Below are positions 23,601-32,600 of a stretch of DNA of 64,000 nucleotides, one piece after another. The DNA lies in assembly GCF_037038585.1 (NCBI RefSeq), contig NC_092520.1, forward strand, positions 339,001 to 403,000, given 5' to 3'. The position numbers were made by a program, and so were the translations under genes. This DNA is from Patagioenas fasciata (Eukaryota > Chordata > Aves > Columbiformes > Columbidae). Within the stretch, counting starts at the first letter, position 1. Each line of letters opens with the position of its first letter. Below the pieces are notes generated by a model. That model saw nothing but the letters and a program-made list of their open reading frames with translations. It did not search any database and had not been told where the DNA came from.

Positions 23601-26600
23601 CAGCACCGTGCTCCCCGCGCCCGGCACCGTGCTCCCCTCGCCCAGCACCGTGCTCCCCGCGCCCAGCACCGTGCTCCCCGCGCCCGGCACCGTGCTCCCC
23701 ACACCCAGCACCGTGCTCCCCTCACCCAGCACCGTGCTCCCCTCACCCGGCACCGTGCTCCCCACGCCCAGCACCGTGCTCCCCTCGCCCGGCACCGTGC
23801 TCCCCGCGCCCGGCACCGTGCTCCCCTCGCCCAGCACCGTGCTCCCCACGCCCAGCACCGTGCTCCCCGCGCCCGGCACCGTGCTCCCCTCGCCCGGCAC
23901 CGTGCTCCCCGCGCCCGGCACCGTGCTCCCCGCGCCCAGCACCGTGCTCCCCTCGCTCAGCACCGTGCTCCCCGCGCCCAGCACCGCGGCCACCGGCACC
24001 CGGCACCGTGCTCCCCTCACCCGGCACCGTGCTCCCCGTGCCCAGCACCGTGCTCCCCACACCCAGCACCGTGCTCCCCGCACCCGGCACCGTGCTCCCC
24101 ACACCCAGCACCGTGCTCCCCGCGCCCAGCACCGCGGCCACCGGCACCCGGCACCATGCTCCCCGCACCCGGCACCGTGCTCCCCGCACCCAGCATCATG
24201 TTCCCCGCACTCAGCACCACAGCCACCGGTGCCCAGCACCATGTTCCCCGCACCCAGCACCGTGTTCCCCATGCCTGGCACCGTGTTCCCCACACCCAGC
24301 ACCGTGCTCCCCGCGCCCGGCACCGTGCTCCCCGCACCCAGCACCGTGTTCCCCATGCCTGGCACTGTGTTCCCCGCGCCCGGCACCGCACCCCACACGA
24401 CGGCAGCACCGCATCCACCGCTCCCCACGCCACCTCTGCACCCAGCACCGCGCCAGCACCGCAACCCCCAGCACCCCACCCCATGCCCTGGAATGGGGTC
24501 CCCCCAGCCCCCCAAAGCCTGTACCCATGCCCTGGAACAGGACCCCCCAGCCCCCCACACCATTTCCTGGAACAGGACCCCCCCACAGAACCCCCATCCC
24601 CTACCCTGGAACGGGACCCCACCCCCCATCCCCTACCCTGGAACGGGACCCCACCCCCCATCCCCTACCCTGGAACGGGACCCCACCCCCATCCCCTACC
24701 CTGGAACGGGACCCCCCGCGCCATCCCCTACCCTGGAACGGGACCCCACCCCCATCCCCTACCCTGGAACGGGACCCCACCCCCCATCCCCTACCCTGGA
24801 ACGGGACCCCCCGCGCCATCCCCTACCCTGGAACGGGACCCCACCCCCATCCCCTACCCTGGAACGGGACCCCACCCCCCATCCCCTACCCTGGAACGGG
24901 ATCTCCACCAGCCGCGCCGGGTCCGTGCTCAGCCCGTTGGGCCCCCCCCGGGCGCTCCTCCGCTCCACCATGATCTGGGGGAGCACGGGGGCACCAGCCC
25001 CCCCGGCCATCACACCACGGCCCCGGAACCCTGCCCCACGGGGACGGGGGGACCCGGGAACAGAGCTCGGAGCTGGGGGGACACAGGGGCTCAGTGGGCA
25101 GCTGGGGGCACTGGGGGGCACTGGGGGTCTGAGGTCCCAGTCTCACCTGGGCCCACACCTCGTGCAGGCTGCTGGCACTGGGGGGCACTGGGGGGTCTCG
25201 GGGGCTCACCTGCGCGCACACCTCGTGCAGGCTGCTGGCACTGGGGGGCACTGGGGGTCTCGGGGGCTCACCTGCGCGCACACCTCGTGCAGGCTGCTGG
25301 CACTGGGGGGCACTGGGGGTCTCGGGGGCTCACCTGCGCGCACACCTCGTGCAGGCTGCTGGCACTGGGGGGCACTGGGGGTCTCGGGGGCTCACCTGCG
25401 CGCACACCTCGTGCAGGCTGCTGGCACTGGGGGGCACTGGGGGTCTCGGGGGGCTCACCTGCGCGCACACCTCGTGCAGGCTGCTGGCCCTGGGGGGCAC
25501 TGGGGGTCTCGGGGGCTCACCTGCGCGCACACCTCGTGCAGGCTGCTGGCACTGGGGGGCACTGGGGGTCTCGGGGGCTCACCTGCGCGCACACCTCGTG
25601 CAGGCTGCTGGCCCTGGGGGGCACTGGGGGTCTCGGGGGCTCACCTGCGCGCACACCTCGTGCAGGCTGCTGGCACTGGGGGTCTCGGGGGGCTCACCTG
25701 CGCGCACACCTCGTGCAGGCTGCTGGCACTGGGGGGCACTGGGGGTCTCGGGGGCTCACCTGCGCGCACACCTCGTGCAGGCTGCTGGCACTGGGGGTCT
25801 CGGGGGGCTCACCTGCGCGCACACCTCGTGCAGGCTGCTGGCGATGTTCCTGGCCGGGCTCTCGCAGCGGAACACGTGGCACTTGAGCATCTGCGTCAGC
25901 GGGTCCCGCGCCACGAACGCGAAGTCCCTGCGGGGGGGCAGCGCTCAGGACCCCCCACCCCAGCCCCCGAGCTCCCACCGCCCCGCGGCCCCAGCGCCAC
26001 CCAGCACTGGGAGCGCCGGCAGCACCGGGAGCGCTGGCAGCACCGGGAGCGCCGGCAGCGCTGGTGCAGGTTCCCCTACCTCTCCCTGCGTCCGGCAGCG
26101 CGGCAGAGAGACCAGAGACCCAGTTAGAGGGGACAGTGCGACCCACGGACCCCAGACCCACAGACCCCACAGACCACAGCCCCACAGACCCCAAAAACTC
26201 CAGACCCTAGCCCCACAGACCCCACAGACCCCAGCTCCACAGACCACAGACCCACGGATCCCACAGATCACAGCCCCGCAGACCCCACAGACCATAGCCC
26301 CACAGACCCTACAGACCCTACAGACCCCATAGACCCCACAGCCCCACAGACCACACAGAGCACACAGACTTCACAGCCCCACGGACCCCACAGACCATGT
26401 GCACCTCGACCCCCACGCCCCTGCCCCCACGTGCCCGGTACCGCACCCTCGCCCCCCGGGTGCACCCACGGCCCCACCCACGCGCCCACCTGCCGCTGTC
26501 GCGCCCCACGCCCCAGACGCGGATGGCGGCCACGGGCTGCGCGTGCAGCAGCGCCTGCTCCTGCGGCTCCAGCAGCTTCAGCGTCCGGTTCTCCAGCAGC

Positions 26601-29600
26601 AGCAGCATCGCGCGGCCCTGGGGGCGTCAGGGGGCACTGCGGGGGGGGCGGCGCAGGGGAGCAGCGCGGGGAGCGGCGCGGGGGGGCAGCGGGGGCAGTG
26701 TAGGGGGGGCAGTGCGAGGGAGCAGCGCGGGGGGCGGTGTTGGGGGGTAGACAGCAGGGGCACTGCGGGGGGGCACTGCGGGGGCACTGCGGGGGCACTG
26801 CGGGGTGCAGTGCGGGGGGCAGTGCGCGGGGTTAGTGTGGGGGTGCAGTGCGGAGGGCAGTGCGCGGGGGTAGTGTGGGGGTGCAGTGCGGGGGGCAGTG
26901 CGCGGGGGTAGTGTGGGGGGGCAGTGCGGGGGGGCAGTGCGCGGGGGTAGTGGGGGGGGCAGTGCGGGGGGGCAGTGTAGGGGGCAGTGTGGGGGGGGCA
27001 GCGTAGGGGGGCAGTGCGCGGGGGTAGTGTGGGGGGGCAGTGCGGGGGGCAGTGTGGGGGGCAGTGCGGGGGGGGCAGTGTAGGGGCAGTGTGGGGGGGG
27101 CAGCGTAGGGGGGCAGTGCGCGGGGGTAGTGCGGGGGGCAGTGCGGGGGGCAGTGTGGGGGGCAGTGCGGCGGGGGGCAGCGCGAGGGGGCAGCGCGGGG
27201 GGGCAGTGCGGGGGGCAGTGCGGGGGGCAGTGCGGGGGGGGGCAGCGCGGGGGGGGGCAGCGCGAGGGGGCAGCGCGGGGGGCAGCGCGGGGGGCAGTGT
27301 GTGGGGGGCAGCGCGGGGGGCAGCGCGGGGGGGCAGCGGCGCTCACCTCCCCGCAGGGCCCGCGCTGGTGCAGCGAGAGCTGCCGGATGCAGTTGTTCAC
27401 GGCCGCGCTGCTGCGCCCCGGGGCCAGCTCGTCCTCGCTCATCTCCACCCAGCCCAGCGAGCGCACGGCGAAGCGCTGCGGGACGTGTGGGGCACGCGTG
27501 GGGCACGGGGGACGGGTGGGGCACGCGTGGGGCACGCACAGCCCCCCCGCAGGGACCCCCCGCAGCTGCCTGCCCCACACGTCCCTGAGCCTGGGGACAG
27601 GGCTGACCCCCCCATGGCGGTGCCGGAAGCACCACAGGGGTCCCAGGCTGCACCCATGGGGGTCCCAGGCTCACCCATGGGGGTCCCAGGCTGCACCCAT
27701 AGGGGTTCCAGGCTGCACTCATGGGGGTCCCAGGCTGCACCCATAGGGGTCCCACGCTGCACCCAGGGGTTTCCAGGCTGCACCCCATGGGGGTCCCAGG
27801 CTGCACCAGGGGGGTCCCAGGCTCACCCATGGGGGTCCCAGGCTGCACCCATAGGGGTCCCAGGACGTACCCATGGAGGTCCCAGGCCGCACCCATAGGG
27901 GTCCCAGGCTGTACCCATGGGGGTCCCAGGCTGTACCCATGGAGGTCCCAGGCTGCACCACGGGGGTCCCAGGCTGTACCCATGGGGGTCCCAGACTGCC
28001 CCGGCGGGGTCCCAGGTCCCCCGGCAGCGGGACAGAGCCCGGCCTGTGGGGCAGTGGCACGCAAGGGGCCCCACGGGGGTCTGGCTGGGCCAGGCCTACC
28101 TTAGAGCCCGGCTTGTCCTCCTCGGCCAGCGCGGTCCTGAGAAGGGACGGGGACGTCACGGCTGCCCCCCCACACCCCACCCCCGGGGGTCCCAGCCCGG
28201 ACCCCACGCACCCCCACCCCCACCCCCGGGGGTCCCAGCCCGGACCCCACGCACCCCCACCCCCCCGGGGGTGGACCCCACGCACCCCCCGCCTGGCGAG
28301 GCCGGGCCCGGGGACGGCGGCTCCGCGTCCTGCGCCCCGGGGTCGTCGTCCTCGTCCTCCGCGGGGTCCTGGGGAGGGACGAGCTGGGGGAGCTGCCCCG
28401 CCCCCTCACCCTGCAGAGCCCCCCGACCACCCCGACCCCCATTCCCCCCCCGTGCCCCACTGCTCACCTTCCAGACCCCCCATTCCCCCCCCTGTGCCCC
28501 CATTGCTCACCCTCCAGAGCCCCCCATTCCCCCCGTGCCCCACTGCTCACCTTCCAGAGCCCCCCATTCCCCCCGTGCCCCACTGCTCACCTTCCAGAGC
28601 CCCCCATTCCCCCCGTGCCCCACTGCTCACCCTCCAGAGCCCCCCATTCCCCCCGTGCCCCACTGCTCACCCTCCAGAGCCCCCCATTCCCCCCGTGCCC
28701 CACTGCTCACCTTCCAGAGCCCCCATTCCCCCCGTGCCCCACTGCTCACCTTCCAGAGCCCCCCATTCCCCCCGTGCCCCACTGCTCACCTTCCAGAGCC
28801 CCCCATTCCCCCCGTGCCCCACTGCTCACCCTCCAGAGCCCCCCATTCCCCCCGTGCCCCACTGCTCACCTTCCAGAGCCCCCCATTCCCCCCGTGCCCC
28901 ACTGCTCACCTTCCAGAGCCCCCCATTCCCCCCGTGCCCCACTGCTCACCCTCCAGAGCCCCCCATTCCCCCCGTGCCCCACTGCTCACCTTCCAGAGCC
29001 CCCCATTCCCCCCGTGCCCCACTGCTCACCTTCCAGAGCCCCCCATTCCCCCGTGCCCCACTGCTCACCTTCCAGAGCCCCCCATTCCCCCCGTGCCCCA
29101 CTGCTCACCCTCCAGAGCCCCCCATTCCCCCCGTGCCCCACTGCTCACCTTCCAGAGCCCCCCATTCCCCCCGTGCCCCACTGCTCACCTTCCAGAGCCC
29201 CCCATTCCCCCCGTGCCCCACTGCTCACCTTCCAGAACTCCCCCTCTCCGAAGTGCTCGGCTGGGGCGAAGCCGGGCCAGGCCAGCTGGGGAGAGCGGTT
29301 CCGGTTCGGGGTGCACAGCGGGGCAGCCCCGCACCCCGGGGACCCCACAGACCCACACCATGGGGATCCCCACAGCCCCGCACCCCGGGGTCCCCACAGA
29401 CCCACAGCCTGGGGATCCCCACAGCCCCACGCCCCGGGGTCCCCACAGACCCACAGCCTGGGGATCCCCACAGCCCCGCACCCCGGGGTCCCCACAGACC
29501 CACAGCCTGGGGATCCCCACAGCCCCGCACCCCGGGGTCCCCACAGACCCACAGCCTGGGGATCCCCACAGCCCCGCACCCCGGGGTCCCCACAGACCCA

Positions 29601-32600
29601 CAGCCTGGGGATCCCCACAGCCCCGCACCCCGGGGTCCCCACAGACCCACAGTCTGGGGATCCCTACAGCCCCGCACCCCGGGGACCCCACCGCCCCACA
29701 CCACGGGGGTCCCCACCACACTGCACGCCAGGGTCTCCACCGCCCCGCACCCCGGGGATCCCCACAGCCCCGCACCCTGGGGTCCCCACCGCCCTGCACC
29801 CCGGGGACCCCACAGCCCCACTCCCCACCGCCCCGCACCCCGGGGACCCCACAGCCCCACTCCCCACCGCCCCGCACCCGGGGACCCCACAGCCCCACTC
29901 CCCACCGCCCCGCACCCGGGGACCCCACAGCCCCACTCCCCACCGCCCCGCACCCCGGGGTCCCCACCGCCCCGCACCCCGGGGACCCCACAGCCCCATC
30001 CCCACCGCCCCGCACCGCGGGTCCCCCCGCGCCCCCCGTGTCCCCGCCCCCCGCGGTGTCCCCGCGCGCACCGGCGGGTCGCGGCAGCGCGCGCTCTCCG
30101 GGGAGGCGGGCGCGGACCCGCGGGGCAGCCCCGGCGGCGGCTGCCACTGCGTGGTGCCGGTGGGCACGTGCCAGTAGTAGGGGCCCGAGGCGTCCTGCAC
30201 CCGCAGCCATCCCGCCGGCAGGTCCGCGTCCGTCTCGAACGGGTCGCGCGTCCAGAACGGCTCTGCGCAACGGGGGCGCTCAGGCGGGGCCGGCGGCCGG
30301 GGCTGGGCCCGGCGCAGCACGGCACGGCACGGCACGGCACAGCACGGCATGGCACGGTACAGCATGGCATGGCACGGCATGGCACGGCACGGCATGGCAT
30401 GGCACAGCACGGCATGGCACGGTACAGCATGGCACGGCACGGCATGGCACGGTACAGCATGGCATGGCACGGCATGGCACGGCACGGCATGGCATGGCAC
30501 AGCACGGCATGGCACGGTACAGCATGGCATGGCACGGCATGGCACGGCACGGCATGGCATGGCACAGCACGGCATGGCACGGTACAGCATGGCATGGCAC
30601 GGCATGGCATGGCACAGCACAGCACGGCATGGCACGGCACGGTACAGCATGGCATGGCACGGCATGGCATGGCACGGCACAGCATGGCATGGCATGGTAC
30701 AGCACGGCATGGCACAACATGGCATGGTATGACACAGCATGGCATAGTACAGCATGGCACGGCACAGTACGGCATGGTATGGTACAGCATGGCATGGCAC
30801 GGCATGGCATGGTATGACACAGCATGGCACGGTACAGCACGGCATGGCATGGCATGGCACGGCATGGCACAGTATGACACAGCATGGCACGGTACAGCAT
30901 GGCACGGTACAGCACGGCATGGCACAGCATGGCATGGTACAGCATGGCATGGTATGACACAGCATGGCATGGCACAGTATGACACAGCATGGCACGGTAC
31001 AGCATGGCACGGTACAGCACGGCATGGCACGGTATGACACAGCATGGCATGGTGCAGCATGGCACGGTACAGCACGGCATGGCACGGCACAGCACAGCAT
31101 GGCATGGTACAGCATGGCACGGCACAGCACAGCATGGCATGGCACAGCATGGCATGGTGCAGCATGCAACGGCACAGCCCAGCCCCACGGAGCCCCACAG
31201 GACCCACGGAGCCCCACGGGACCCGGTACCTGCCCCAGCGAGGTGGGGCCCCCGTCACCATGGGCACAGGGAGCCGCGGCCGGTGGGGCCGAGCCCCTGC
31301 CCGAGGAAGGGGGGACACATCAGTGGGGACAGGGACCCAGCTGGGCCCCACAGCCAGGCAGGGCACTGGTCCCCACGGGCGGTCCCCACGGGTGGTCCCA
31401 CAGCCGGTCCCCATGGCCGGTCCCCACGGGTGGTCCCACAGCCGGTCCCCATGGCCGGTTACACGGCCGGTCCCCACGGGTGGTGACACGGGCGGTCCCA
31501 CAGCCGGTCCCCACGGGTGGTCCCACAGCCGGTCCCCATGGCCGGTCCCACGGGCGGTCCCCACGGGTGGTCACACGGGCAGTCCCACAGCCGGTCCCCA
31601 TGGCCGGTCCCACAGCCGGTCTCCATGGCCGGTCCCACGGGCGGTCCCCACGGGTGGTCACACGGGCAGTCCCACAGCCGGTCCCCATGGCCGGTCCCAC
31701 GGGCGGTCCCCACGGGTGGTCACACGGGCGGTCCCCAGCCCAGCCCGCAGCTCCGGCAGTGGGGGCGCTGGGGCAGCCGGGGACCGAGGGGCCGGTACCG
31801 ACGCTGCTCCCGGTCCGCGCTGGGTGGGACGTGGGGCGGCGTGGCCGCGGGTCGCGCCCCCATTTGTGTCCCCATCCTCAGCCCCATCCCTGTCCCCATC
31901 CCGATCCCCGTCCCCATCCCGGTCCCTGTCCCCATCCCGGTCCCCGTCCCCATCCCGGTCCCGCTCACCTGCGGCCAGCCCGGGCGTTTCCCCGGCAACG
32001 GCTGACGGCAGCACCGGGGGCGGGGCCGGGGCGGGGCTGGGACGGGGACAGGAGTGGGGACAGCAATGGGGACAGGGATGTCTGGGATAGGGACAGCAGT
32101 GGGGACAGGGATGGCAGGGCTGGGATGGGGACACTGGGATGGGGACAGCGATGGCAGGGCTGGGATGGGGACGGGGACACAGGGATGGGGACAGGGATGG
32201 GGACACAGGGACGGGACAGGGACGAGGACACAGGGATGGGGACACAGGGAGGGGGACACGGACAGGGAGCCTCAGGGCTGGGAGGGCAGCGGTGCTGGGA
32301 TGCAGGGGGGGCACAGGGACAGGGGGCAGAGGATGTGGGGGGCACAGGGAGAGGGGCTGCAGGGACGTGGGGCAGGGAGGGACACAGGGATGCGAGGGTG
32401 GGGATGGGGGCAGGGATGTGGGGCAGCATGGGGGGCAGGGATGCGGGGCAGGATGGGGGGTGGCAGGGACAGGGGATGCGCGGAGCAGAGAAAGGGGGGC
32501 AGGATGGGGGGGGGGGGACACAGGGACGGGGGCGGGGCCGGCGGGAGCACGGGGGAGGGACACGGGGAGCGGGGGGATGGGAGGGGATGGCACCAGCTGC

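Noticed and set aside
20174-24973. 1.6-thousand-codon + strand frame antisense to APBB1
   Set aside because: It runs through repeat arrays and antisense of conserved APBB1 exons; no domain is recognisable on this strand.
25140-25812. Eleven genuine extra exons of APBB1
   Set aside because: The exon copies hold only the last 29-30 bases, would shift the frame, and lack the upstream coding part. They are better read as repeat units.
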